From an uncultured Bradyrhizobium sp. (GTDB taxonomy: Bacteria > Pseudomonadota > Alphaproteobacteria > Rhizobiales > Xanthobacteraceae): 64,000 bases of DNA. This document shows, one piece after another, positions 55,087-62,640 of the stretch (its first letter is position 1; each line of letters begins with the position of its first letter). The notes beneath the pieces are model-generated. The model was not told where the DNA came from, made no database searches, and saw nothing but the letters and a program-made list of their open reading frames with translations. The stretch lies in contig NZ_CAKZJO010000050.1 in NCBI RefSeq assembly GCF_936943645.1, positions 62,001 to 126,000 on the forward strand, in the 5' to 3' direction. A program made the position numbers and the translations under genes.

Positions 55087-55555
55087 AACCGTATTCCGGC
55101 ACGTTACCGCTGGCGCCGTAATATTTGTACGGCAGGAACTTGCCGCTCATGGTGATCTTGACGCGGTCGCCCTTCGGGTTGGGTTGACGCTCCATCGCCA
55201 TGTCGAAGTCGATCGCCGACATGATGCCGTCGCCGTACTCCTCCTCGATCAAGGCCTTCCAGGCCGGCCCGTTCACCATCACCAGCTCGTAGAAGCGATA
55301 GATCAGGGGATCGGTCGGGGGCATCGGCATGCCACGCATCGGGGTCTCGTTCAGCATGGCGACTTCGGACTTCGACAGGCCGAACAGCTCGCCGGCATTG
55401 GCGGCCTGCGGCTTCGTCAGCTTCATCTGGCCGAGGACGGCGCCGACGATCAGCACCTCCGAATAGCCGCCGATCTTGTCGCAGATGTGCTTCCAGCTCC
55501 AACCCTTCTCGCGCTTGATATCGAGCAGCTTTTCGGTGAGGTCTTCGCGTTTCAT
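55073..55555 (-). CDS. cynS: Cyanate hydratase (cyanase)
   Basis: 160 aa, decomposes cyanate with bicarbonate into ammonia and CO2. N-terminal helical domain (LLDIKREKGWSWKHICDKIG), then the catalytic domain with R87, E90 (LIYRFYELVM) and S113 (DGIMSAIDFD), which match the R96/E99/S122 spacing of the E. coli enzyme. C-terminus YYGASGNVPEYGF. Last gene of the transporter operon, 15 bases after the ATPase gene. Confidence 0.96.
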   Translation of the reverse strand: MKREDLTEKLLDIKREKGWSWKHICDKIGGYSEVLIVGAVLGQMKLTKPQAANAGELFGLSKSEVAMLNETPMRGMPMPPTDPLIYRFYELVMVNGPAWKALIEEEYGDGIMSAIDFDMAMERQPNPKGDRVKITMSGKFLPYKYYGASGNVPEYGFKEE

Positions 55556-55570
55556 GATGGCGTCTCCTTG

Positions 55571-56494
55571 TTAGGCACTCAATCCGGGATTTGTCCCCGG
55601 CATCCAGGTCTGTCGTGGCTCTTCACCGTTTGATGCGATCGTCAGGCCCGGCTTGCCGATATGCACCAGCGGCACATTACGCGGATCGTGACCGGGTGTC
55701 TCGGCGGCGAACGTCTTGCTGCGCGTCACCAGGAAATCGATGATGTGGTTGCGCAGCGCGTAGTAGAGTGGATGACGGTGCAGATCGGTACGGCCGCGAT
55801 CCCTCGGCAGGGGGTTCTCGACCACCTCCGCAAGCATCGCGCCGGGCCCGTTGGTCATCAGGAAGATCTTGTCGGCGAGATAGATCGCCTCGTCGACGTC
55901 ATGGGTGATCATGAAGGCGGTCTGCCCGGTCTCGAGGCAGATGCGGCGGACCTCGTCCTGCAGCGTGCCGCGCGTCAGCGCGTCCAGCGCCGAGAACGGC
56001 TCGTCCATCAGCATCATCTTCGGCGTGATCGACAGCGCCCGCGCGATGCCGACACGCTGCTTCATACCGCCCGACAGCTCCGACGGTCGCTTGTGCTCGG
56101 AGCCGGAAAGACCAACGAGATCGATGAATTTCTGCGCGTGCGCCTTGACCTTGGCCCGGTCCCAGCTCCGCCATTTCGAGCTGACGGCATAGGCGACGTT
56201 GCCGAGCACGGTGCGCCAGGGCAGCAGCGCATGGCTCTGGAAAATCACGGCACGGTCGAGGCTGGTGCCCGAAATCGCCTGCCCGTCGACGATGACGGCG
56301 CCCTCGCTCGGCGCATCGAGGCCGGCGAGGATGTTGAGCACCGTGGTCTTGCCGCAGCCGGAATGGCCGATCACGCAAGCAAACTCGCCGCGCGCCATCG
56401 ACAGCCAGAGATTCTCGAAGATGGTCGTCGTCGCGCCGCCCGCACCGGGATAGCGCTTGGCGATGCCTTCGATGGAGACGAACTTGTCGGTCAT
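55571..56494 (-). CDS. cynD: Cyanate/nitrate-type ABC transporter ATP-binding protein
   Basis: 307 aa. Walker A IGHSGCGKTTVLNILAGLD, Q-loop FQSHALLPWRTVLGNVAYAV, signature ELSGGMKQRVGIARALS, Walker B MMLMDEPFSALDALTR, switch histidine MITHDVDEAI. Belongs to the nitrate/sulfonate/taurine ATPase group (NrtD, CynD, SsuB). The extra C-terminal 60 residues (ETPGHDPRNVPLVHIGKPGL) are seen in NrtD/CynD types. Operon position with cyanase argues for cyanate. Confidence 0.88.
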   Translation of the reverse strand: MTDKFVSIEGIAKRYPGAGGATTTIFENLWLSMARGEFACVIGHSGCGKTTVLNILAGLDAPSEGAVIVDGQAISGTSLDRAVIFQSHALLPWRTVLGNVAYAVSSKWRSWDRAKVKAHAQKFIDLVGLSGSEHKRPSELSGGMKQRVGIARALSITPKMMLMDEPFSALDALTRGTLQDEVRRICLETGQTAFMITHDVDEAIYLADKIFLMTNGPGAMLAEVVENPLPRDRGRTDLHRHPLYYALRNHIIDFLVTRSKTFAAETPGHDPRNVPLVHIGKPGLTIASNGEEPRQTWMPGTNPGLSA

Positions 56495-56499
56495 GTCAC

Positions 56500-57339
56500 C
56501 TACTCCGGAAACGTGACCATGCGCGTGAAGCGCGCGAGGATCTGGTCGAGCAGCATGCCGACGACCCCGATCAGCAGGATCGCGATGATGACATTGGTGA
56601 TCGAGAGGTTATTCCACTCGTTCCAGACGAAATAGCCGATGCCCGTGCCGCCGACGAGCATCTCGGCCGCGACGATCACGAGCCAGGCGATGCCGATCGA
56701 GATCCGCATGCCGGTCAGGATCGTCGGGGCCGCCGCGGGCAGGATCACGGTGAAGGCGCGCCTGATCGTGCCCACCTCCAGCGTCCGCGCCACGTTGATC
56801 CATTCCTTGCGGACGCTGGCCACGCCAAACACCGTGTTGAGCAGCATCGGCCAGATCGAGCAGATGAAGATGACGAAGATCGCGGAGATCGAGGAATCCT
56901 TGATGGTGTAGAGCGCCAGCGGCATCCAGGCCAGCGGCGAGATCGGCTTCAAGACCTGGATGAAGGGGTCGAGCGCCTTGCTGAGCAGCGGCGACATGCC
57001 GATCAGGAAACCGAGCGGGATCGCGACCAGCACGGCGAGCAGATAGCCGATGCCGACCCGCGCGATCGAATAAGCGAGCTGGATGCCGAGACCCTTGTCG
57101 TTCGGCCCGTTGTCGTAGAACGGCCGCCGCAGATGCTCCCAGAGCTTGGCACCGACATCGAGCGGCCCCGGCAGCGCCGATTTGCCTTGCGTCGCGGTCA
57201 GGCCCATCAGCTTGGCGTATTCCGGGCTCATCGTCGTGGTGGCACCAGTCGAGCGCGTCGCCAGATGCCAGATGCCGAGAAATGCGGCGAGCAGCACGAT
57301 GGAGACGAGGCCGGCACGGAGACGGAGGGAGGATGTCAT
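56500..57339 (-). CDS. cynB: Cyanate/nitrate-type ABC transporter permease
   Basis: 279 aa from ATG 57339. N-terminal helix (LVSIVLLAAFLGIWHLATRS), an insert of about 70 residues with SPEYAKLMGLTATQGKSALP, then the BPD_transp_1 domain: LAYSIARVGIGYLLAVLVAI, ALDPFIQVLKPISPLAWMPL, IGIAWLVIVAAEMLVGGTG. The loop EWINVARTLEVGTIRRAF contacts the ATPase. The insert and sequence resemble NrtB/CynB. Five bases before the ATPase start. Confidence 0.88.
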   Translation of the reverse strand: MTSSLRLRAGLVSIVLLAAFLGIWHLATRSTGATTTMSPEYAKLMGLTATQGKSALPGPLDVGAKLWEHLRRPFYDNGPNDKGLGIQLAYSIARVGIGYLLAVLVAIPLGFLIGMSPLLSKALDPFIQVLKPISPLAWMPLALYTIKDSSISAIFVIFICSIWPMLLNTVFGVASVRKEWINVARTLEVGTIRRAFTVILPAAAPTILTGMRISIGIAWLVIVAAEMLVGGTGIGYFVWNEWNNLSITNVIIAILLIGVVGMLLDQILARFTRMVTFPE

Positions 57340-57358
57340 CGCGCGAGACCTCTCCACC

Positions 57359-57487
57359 CGTCGTCCCGGCGAACGCCGGGACCCATACCGCGTGATCTAT
57401 CGATGGCGGTCAGTGGGAGTACCGAACGACGAGTCATCGCCAAACAGCTCCCTGTGGTTATGGGTCCCGGCGTTCGCCGGGACGACG
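57359..57487. repeat. Palindromic repeat with 27-bp perfect arms
   Basis: Arms at 57361-57387 and 57459-57485, complementary without mismatch, each itself containing CCCGGCGAACGCCGGG. Located in the gap between cynA and cynB inside the operon. A multicopy rhizobial element; here it can form a large RNA stem-loop between the binding protein and permease messages. Confidence 0.8.
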
Positions 57488-57511
57488 ATGGGGAGAGAGC
57501 GCAGCCCGTCA

Positions 57512-58894
57512 TCACGACGACTTCCTGATCTTGAAGCTCGCGGTATACTCCTCCGGCTTGGCGGGATCGAATGTCTTGCCCATCACCGCGAACGATTTGT
57601 AGGCGCTCGCCGGTGGCGACAGACCCATCTCGGTCATCAGCTTCTTGGTATCGGTGGCGAGATAGACCTGCTCGGCGACCGCCTTGTAGTCGACGTCGCC
57701 CTTGATCTGGCCCCAACGCTTCATCTGCGTCAGCATCCACACCGCGAAGGACTGCCAGGGGAACGGATCGAAATCGACGCGCTTGGCGTCGGTCTTCACC
57801 CCGCCGAGGCCGTCGGCATAGGTGCCGGTCAGAACTTGCTCCAGCACCGTGACCGGCGCGTTGATGTAGTTGGCCGGCGCGATCGCTTCCGCGATCTGCT
57901 TGCGGTTCTCGGCCTTGGACGCATAAGCGGTGGCGTCGACGATGGCGCGGGTCAGCGCCGCAAAGGAGTTCGGCGCCGCCGTGATGAATTCGCGGCTGGC
58001 GGCGAAGCTGCAGCAGGGGTGGCCGTCCCAGATCTCCTTGGAGAGCAGATGCATGAAGCCGACGCCGTCATAAATCGCGCGCTGGCAGATGTTGTCGGGC
58101 GCTAGGAAGCCGTCGATGTTGTCGGCGCGCAAATTGGCGACCATCTCCGGCGGCGGCACCGAGCGCAGCTGCACGTCGGTATCGGGATCGAGACCGTGCT
58201 CGGCGAGATAATAGCGCAGGAGGTAATTGTGCATGGAATAGTCGAAGGGAATGGCGAATTTCATTCCCTTCCAGTCCTTCGGGTCGCGCTTGTCCTTGTG
58301 CTTGGTCGCCAGCACGATGCCCTGCCCGTTGATATTCTCGATCGCAGGCACAGCAAACGGAATAGCGTTGGCACCGAGCCCCAGCGAGATCGCGATCGGC
58401 ATGGGTGCCAGCATGTGCGCGGCGTCGTATTCCTTGTTGATGGTCTTGTCACGGATCACGGCCCAGCCGGCCGTCTTGACCACCTCGACGTTGAGACCGT
58501 GCTTGGCATAGAAGCCCATTGGCGCCGCCATGATGATCGGCGTCGCGCAGGTGATCGGGATGAAGCCGACCTTGAGGTCCTTCTTCTCGGGCGCACCGGT
58601 CTGCGCGAAAACCTCTGTCGCCGTCTTGAGCGGGAAGAACTGCGACAGCGCAGCGAGCGCGGTCGAGGCACCGACGGATTTCAGGAAGGCGCGCCGCGCC
58701 ACATCCTGCGGAAACATCGCGCGCATGACGGCCGAGGCGACGACCCCCTCGTAGCGCGTCTCCTCGCTCTCGACGGGCTCGCAGCGCAGGGCCAGGGCCG
58801 CCTGCTCGTGCTCTCCTGCCGAGCGGTGCTGGCCGCACACGCAACCAGATTGAAGATTGCGGTCGGCATCAAACGGATCGTCGAACGTGGACAT
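57512..58894 (-). CDS. cynA: Cyanate/nitrate-type ABC transporter substrate-binding protein
   Basis: 460 aa from ATG 58894 (AAGGGG upstream). A cysteine-bearing start (NLQSGCVCGQH) comes before a Tat signal (VARRAFLKSVGASTALAAL), as in NrtA/CmpA-type proteins. The mature part KKDLKVGFIPITCATPIIMA, VKTAGWAVIRDKTINKEYDA, PFDYSMHNYLLRYYLAEHGL, NIDGFLAPDNICQRAIYDG matches NrtA-like receptors. Specificity between nitrate, cyanate and bicarbonate is not visible; the gene context with cynS supports cyanate. First gene of the cyn operon. Confidence 0.88.
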   Translation of the reverse strand: MSTFDDPFDADRNLQSGCVCGQHRSAGEHEQAALALRCEPVESEETRYEGVVASAVMRAMFPQDVARRAFLKSVGASTALAALSQFFPLKTATEVFAQTGAPEKKDLKVGFIPITCATPIIMAAPMGFYAKHGLNVEVVKTAGWAVIRDKTINKEYDAAHMLAPMPIAISLGLGANAIPFAVPAIENINGQGIVLATKHKDKRDPKDWKGMKFAIPFDYSMHNYLLRYYLAEHGLDPDTDVQLRSVPPPEMVANLRADNIDGFLAPDNICQRAIYDGVGFMHLLSKEIWDGHPCCSFAASREFITAAPNSFAALTRAIVDATAYASKAENRKQIAEAIAPANYINAPVTVLEQVLTGTYADGLGGVKTDAKRVDFDPFPWQSFAVWMLTQMKRWGQIKGDVDYKAVAEQVYLATDTKKLMTEMGLSPPASAYKSFAVMGKTFDPAKPEEYTASFKIRKSS

Positions 58895-58963
58895 GCTGCT
58901 GCGCCCCTTTGTCACACCGCGCGAAGGACGCCGTTGTCCTCCGCGTCGGCTCAAAATTCCATC

Positions 58964-58996
58964 GTGGCCCGGCTATGGCTTACGCGGCCGGGCCAC
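58964..58996 (-). terminator. Hairpin after the sulfurtransferase gene (possible weak terminator)
   Basis: GTGGCCCGG (58964-58972) and CCGGGCCAC (58988-58996) form a 9-bp perfect stem between the rhodanese stop and the cynA start. On the minus strand it is followed by GATGGAATTTTG, a short T run. May separate the two gene groups or attenuate read-through into cynA. Confidence 0.5.
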
Positions 58997-59012
58997 TGGA
59001 AACATGCAGGTT

Positions 59013-59891
59013 CTATGCCGCCTTGCCTGTTACCTGGGCAGCCACTGGCAGCCCCTGCTCGATCGGCAGCGACGGATCGCGTGACCACTCGTTCCAGGAG
59101 CCGAAATACATCCGCACGTCCTTCACGCCGGCGTTCTTCAGCGCAAGGAACGTGTTCGAGGCCCGCGCGCCCTTGAAGCAGTAGAGATAGACCGGCGTGG
59201 TCGGCGAGATGCCGACGGTGGCGCACTCCGCCAGGATCTCGTCCTTGGACTTGAAGCGCGGCCCTTCGGCGGTCGGCTTCATCATGCGATACCATTCCAG
59301 CCACACTGCCCCGGGGATGCGGCCCTTGCGCGGACAAAAGTCCTTGCCGTAGGGCGAGGAGCTGTCGCCGATCCATTCGTCGACATCGCGCACGTCGAGA
59401 ATGGCGATGCCGGGCTTGCCGACTGCGGCCAGCATGGTCTTGGCGTCGATCAGGATCTCGCCGGCTTCCGGCACGATGGAGAAAGAGGCCTTCGCCGGCG
59501 TCGGCACATCCTTCGTCACCGGGAGGCCCGCAGCGGCCCAGGCGTCGAAGCCGCCATGCAGCACCTTCACCTTGGGATAGCCGAGCATGGTGAGAAGATA
59601 GTAGCCGCGGCAGGACTGGCCGAAGCCGGAATTCATCGACTGCTCGTAGATCACGGCCGTCTCCTTGCCGGAGAGGCCGGCAGCGCCGAAGGCGTCGGCG
59701 AATTTGGTCTTCAGCTCGCTGATGCCTTCCGGCGTCGAGGTCGCCAGGAACGTGAAGATCTCGTGCACGTTCACGGCATTGGGCAGGTGCCCGGCGGCGT
59801 AGGCGTCGGGATTGCGGGTGTCGATCACGACACAGGGCTCGGTCTTCAAGAGATCGGCAAGTTCGCTGGCAGAAATCAGAACGTCCGTCAT
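59013..59891 (-). CDS. Two-domain rhodanese-type sulfurtransferase
   Basis: 292 aa from ATG 59891. N-terminal rhodanese domain has a degraded active loop (no CxxG-type cysteine; IYEQSMNSGFGQ), the C-terminal domain carries the catalytic C238 in VYLYCFKGARASNT. Motifs VVIDTRNPDAYAAGHLPNAV and ILDVRDVDEWIGDSSSPYGK are typical. Loops CFKGARA resemble thiosulfate rather than mercaptopyruvate sulfurtransferases (CxxGxTA). Transfers sulfane sulfur, possibly to cyanide. Upstream of the cyn genes and downstream of the acyl-CoA dehydrogenase-like gene. Confidence 0.87.
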   Translation of the reverse strand: MTDVLISASELADLLKTEPCVVIDTRNPDAYAAGHLPNAVNVHEIFTFLATSTPEGISELKTKFADAFGAAGLSGKETAVIYEQSMNSGFGQSCRGYYLLTMLGYPKVKVLHGGFDAWAAAGLPVTKDVPTPAKASFSIVPEAGEILIDAKTMLAAVGKPGIAILDVRDVDEWIGDSSSPYGKDFCPRKGRIPGAVWLEWYRMMKPTAEGPRFKSKDEILAECATVGISPTTPVYLYCFKGARASNTFLALKNAGVKDVRMYFGSWNEWSRDPSLPIEQGLPVAAQVTGKAA

Positions 59892-59942
59892 TGGCAGCCT
59901 CTCCGTTGAGGTTGGGTGGTCTTCTGGGTGGACTCGCAAAAC

Positions 59943-61055
59943 TCAGGAATCGGCGAGCATCTTGCGCAGCTGCTTGGTGGCCGGCGTGACGATCGCGACG
60001 AAATAGGCCTCGCGCATGCGCCGCTGCGCGCGGTGGCTCTTCAGGTAGCCGCGCGCGCCACAATGCAGCATCGCCGCATGCGCCGCCGCGACGCTGGCCT
60101 CGCCGGCGCGAAGCCTGAGCGCGATCACCTTGCGCCAGTAAGTTTCCTCCTCGTTGTAGGGATCGCGCGCCAGCGCCATGGTCTCCGCTTCGAGCTCGGC
60201 GGCGAGATCGCGGAAATGCACCGGCTGCTGCGGCAGATAGCGGTTGATGTGTCCGAGGGGATTGTCGACCTCGTCCATGATGTTGATGCAGTCCTTGATC
60301 AGGCCGAGCGCCATGCCGGCCTGCAGCAGGATGAAGCCGGCGCGGATCTTCTTGACGAAGGGCGCGGCGGGATCGGCGAGGATCAGCTCGTCCGGCACGA
60401 AGACGTCGCGGAACTGGACGCCATAAGTGCCGGTGCCGTCCATCGCGAGGAACGGCTTGCATGGCGTCAGCGTGATCGCGGGGTCCGAGCAGTCGGCGAG
60501 GAACATCACTTGCCCCGGCTCGTCCTCGCGCTCGAAGATCGTACCGAAATAATGACCGGGGCCGAGATTGGAGACCCAGGGCAGCGCGCCGCGCACGATG
60601 TAGCCGCCGTCGACTTTCTTGCCTTTCAGCTTCAGCTTCTCGATGCCGAAGAAGCTCTTCATCGGATTGGAGAGGCCGGTGCCGCCGAGCACGCGTCCGG
60701 TCGAGAAGGCATCGCCGAAACGTTTCGCGAGCTTCAGATTGGTCGAGTTGGCCGCGTACCAGGCCAGCGTGTTCTGGCACCAGGCCATGAAGGCCGTGGC
60801 GCCGCAGACCTCGCCTATCGCCGCCATCGCCTGGATGGCGCAGCGCAGATCGGCGGGACCTTCGTGCGGCACGTGACTGCCCCACGCGCCGACCGCGCCG
60901 AACTTGCGCAACACCTCGGCCGGATAGACCGTGCCGTCGTCGATACCGGCAGCAAGCGGCGCGAGATCTTCCCGCGCGATCCGCGCCACCTCACCTGCAA
61001 TGGACGGTGCGGGCTGATCCAGAACGTCGACCCGCGATAAAGCCAGTGAACCCAT
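59943..61055 (-). CDS. Acyl-CoA dehydrogenase-family flavoprotein
   Basis: 370 aa from ATG 61055 (GGGAG upstream). FAD-enzyme fold: LRCAIQAMAAIGEVCGATAF, FSTGRVLGGTGLSNP, GGYIVRGALPWVSNLG (flavin/substrate strand), QAGMALGLIKDCINIMDEVD, ARGYLKSHRAQRRMREAYFV. The catalytic glutamate of true acyl-CoA dehydrogenases is not evident at the usual place, so it may be a monooxygenase-like relative (SfnB/DszC type). In a row with an OsmC gene and rhodanese. Confidence 0.78.
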   Translation of the reverse strand: MGSLALSRVDVLDQPAPSIAGEVARIAREDLAPLAAGIDDGTVYPAEVLRKFGAVGAWGSHVPHEGPADLRCAIQAMAAIGEVCGATAFMAWCQNTLAWYAANSTNLKLAKRFGDAFSTGRVLGGTGLSNPMKSFFGIEKLKLKGKKVDGGYIVRGALPWVSNLGPGHYFGTIFEREDEPGQVMFLADCSDPAITLTPCKPFLAMDGTGTYGVQFRDVFVPDELILADPAAPFVKKIRAGFILLQAGMALGLIKDCINIMDEVDNPLGHINRYLPQQPVHFRDLAAELEAETMALARDPYNEEETYWRKVIALRLRAGEASVAAAHAAMLHCGARGYLKSHRAQRRMREAYFVAIVTPATKQLRKMLADS

Positions 61056-61090
61056 GATCGTCTCCCGCACCTTGTCCTTGTTGTGATCAG

Positions 61091-61633
61091 CTAGATGCCG
61101 ACCTCGAGATTGACCGGACGGGTGAAGGTGTTGGCGACCGGCGACCATTTCTTCACATGGGCCACCAGCGCGTTGATCTCGTCCGCCGAGACGCCCTCGC
61201 ATTCCATGTCGACCTTGACGCGGACGTCGGTGAAGCCGACCGGCTTGTCGGAGGTGTCGCCGGTGCCCCAGACCGCGGTGATGTTGAGGTCGCCTTCGAG
61301 CTCGAGCTCGAGCTTGTTGACGATCCAGCCGCGATGCACGGCGTTGGCGTGCAGGCCGACGGCAAGGCAGGAGCCGAGCGCGGCGAGCGAGGCTTCCGAC
61401 GGATTCGGTGCGGTGTCGTCGCCCAGAAGCCCCGGCGGTTCGTCGACGATGTAGGGCGGCAGGTTGCGGATGTAGTTGGCGTGGCGGAATTTTCCTTCCG
61501 CGACCGTCTTGCATTTCAAGGTCTTGACGACCTTCGGATTGGCCTTGCCGCTCGCGATCAGTTGCTCGAGGCCATTCTTGTCGATGGGCGCAAGGCACCC
61601 CGTCAGCACTGTCTTTTGAACGACGGCAGTCAT
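61091..61633 (-). CDS. OsmC-family protein
   Basis: 180 aa, 35 bases before the acyl-CoA dehydrogenase-like gene. Cysteines in TLKCKTVAEGKFRHANYI and ALGSCLAVGLHANAVHRGW suggest the peroxidase-type OsmC/Ohr fold; the ordered helices EASLAALGSCLAVGLHANAV hold the second active cysteine. Probably reduces organic hydroperoxides or acts in sulfur redox. Divergent from a TetR gene with an operator-like palindrome between them. Confidence 0.85.
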   Translation of the reverse strand: MTAVVQKTVLTGCLAPIDKNGLEQLIASGKANPKVVKTLKCKTVAEGKFRHANYIRNLPPYIVDEPPGLLGDDTAPNPSEASLAALGSCLAVGLHANAVHRGWIVNKLELELEGDLNITAVWGTGDTSDKPVGFTDVRVKVDMECEGVSADEINALVAHVKKWSPVANTFTRPVNLEVGI

Positions 61634-61668
61634 CTTCTTCTCCCTGGCAAGCCGCGGAACGCGGCAGG

Positions 61669-61682
61669 ATACCGAACGGTCT
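61669..61682. promoter_or_regulatory. Candidate TetR operator between OsmC and TetR genes
   Basis: AT-ACCG-AA-CGGT-CT: arms ACCG and CGGT are perfect and the flanks are nearly symmetric. It sits 36 bases upstream of the OsmC start on the minus strand and about 200 bases from the TetR start. Confidence 0.4.
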
Positions 61683-61880
61683 GTTTCCTTGCATGGACCG
61701 TGCCAGAGCGGGCCGAGAGCGAAAGACGAGGCATTGGAGCCGCTTAAGCGTCGCTGCCTGCGGATTGACCAGCGATGCTTTGCTCAAAGCCGATGCAGAT
61801 GCGCATGGCGCTGCGAATCTTTTCGGCGCGGGACAGATGCGGCTTGATGATACCGCGTGGCTGCGATTAAGTTGGCGCGC

Positions 61881-62525
61881 ATGGCAAAGACGTCATCGAA
61901 GAAGAATTCCAGTTCACCGCATTCGGGTGCCGGCGACGACGAATCCGCACGCGGCCGCCTGCTCAGCGCCGCGTCGCATCTGTTCTGCAAGAACGGCATC
62001 AACGCTACCGGCATCGATGCGATCATCGAGGAGGCCGGCACCGCGAAGACCACGCTGTACAAATTGTTCGGCTCCAAGACCAATCTCGTCAACGCGGTGT
62101 TGGAGAGCGAAGGCAAGCAGTGGCGCGAATGGTTCATCGCCGCCATGGAAGACGGCGGCGGCGACGCGCAGGCGAAACTCACGCGCATCTTCCCGGCCCT
62201 GAAGAGCTGGTTCGCGGAAGAGCGCTTCTACGGCTGCCCCTTCATCAACGCCGTCGGCGAGCACGACAAGGACGCCAAGCAGTTCCGCAACATCGCGCTG
62301 AAGCACAAGAAGATCGTGCTTGGCCACATCGAGAAGCTCGCCGGCGAGCTCGGCTCGAGCGAGCCCGCGGTGCTCGCACATCAACTCGGCCTCCTGATCG
62401 ACGGCGCGATCGTCGCCGCGATGATCTCGCGCGACCCTGCTGTGGCCGACACCGCGGCACTGACGGCAGGCCCCCTGCTCGGGCAATCCAGAGCAAAGAA
62501 GAAGCGCGAACTCGAAGCGGTGTGA
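61881..62525 (+). CDS. TetR-family transcriptional regulator
   Basis: 214 aa. Basic disordered N-terminus (MAKTSSKKNSSSPHSG), then the helix-turn-helix ARGRLLSAASHLFCKNGINA, GIDAIIEEAGTAKTTLYKLF, GSKTNLVNAVL. Ligand domain has C-terminal AEERFYGCPFINAVGEHD, like TetR regulators sensing lipophilic electrophiles. Divergent from osmC. It likely controls the OsmC-dehydrogenase-rhodanese group and perhaps the cyn operon. Confidence 0.9.
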   Translation: MAKTSSKKNSSSPHSGAGDDESARGRLLSAASHLFCKNGINATGIDAIIEEAGTAKTTLYKLFGSKTNLVNAVLESEGKQWREWFIAAMEDGGGDAQAKLTRIFPALKSWFAEERFYGCPFINAVGEHDKDAKQFRNIALKHKKIVLGHIEKLAGELGSSEPAVLAHQLGLLIDGAIVAAMISRDPAVADTAALTAGPLLGQSRAKKKRELEAV

Positions 62526-62538
62526 CTCTGCCGTGATC

Positions 62539-62640
62539 CCGTAGGGTGGGCAAAGGCGCGGAGTGCCGTGCCCACGATCTGCCTACAGATTGCGAGAGTA
62601 CGTGGGCACGCTCCGCTTTTGCCCACCCTACGAGATCCGT
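62539..62640. repeat. Palindromic intergenic repeat (GTAGGGTGGGCA family, full copy)
   Basis: GTAGGGTGGGCAAA (62541-62554) and TTTGCCCACCCTAC (62618-62631) are perfect complements, with GCGCGGAGTG/GTGCCCAC inner parts paired by CACGCTCCGC and GTGGGCAC. The right arm supplies the stop codon of the hydrolase gene at 62628-62630. Same family as 23601-23648. Confidence 0.75.

Noticed and set aside
57359..57487. Repeat considered as a CRISPR unit
   Set aside because: Only two inverted copies, no direct repeats and no cas genes anywhere in the window.
58951..60885. 644-aa minus-strand frame across rhodanese and dehydrogenase genes
   Set aside because: Arg/Ala-rich out-of-frame reading of two genes with clear motifs in another frame.
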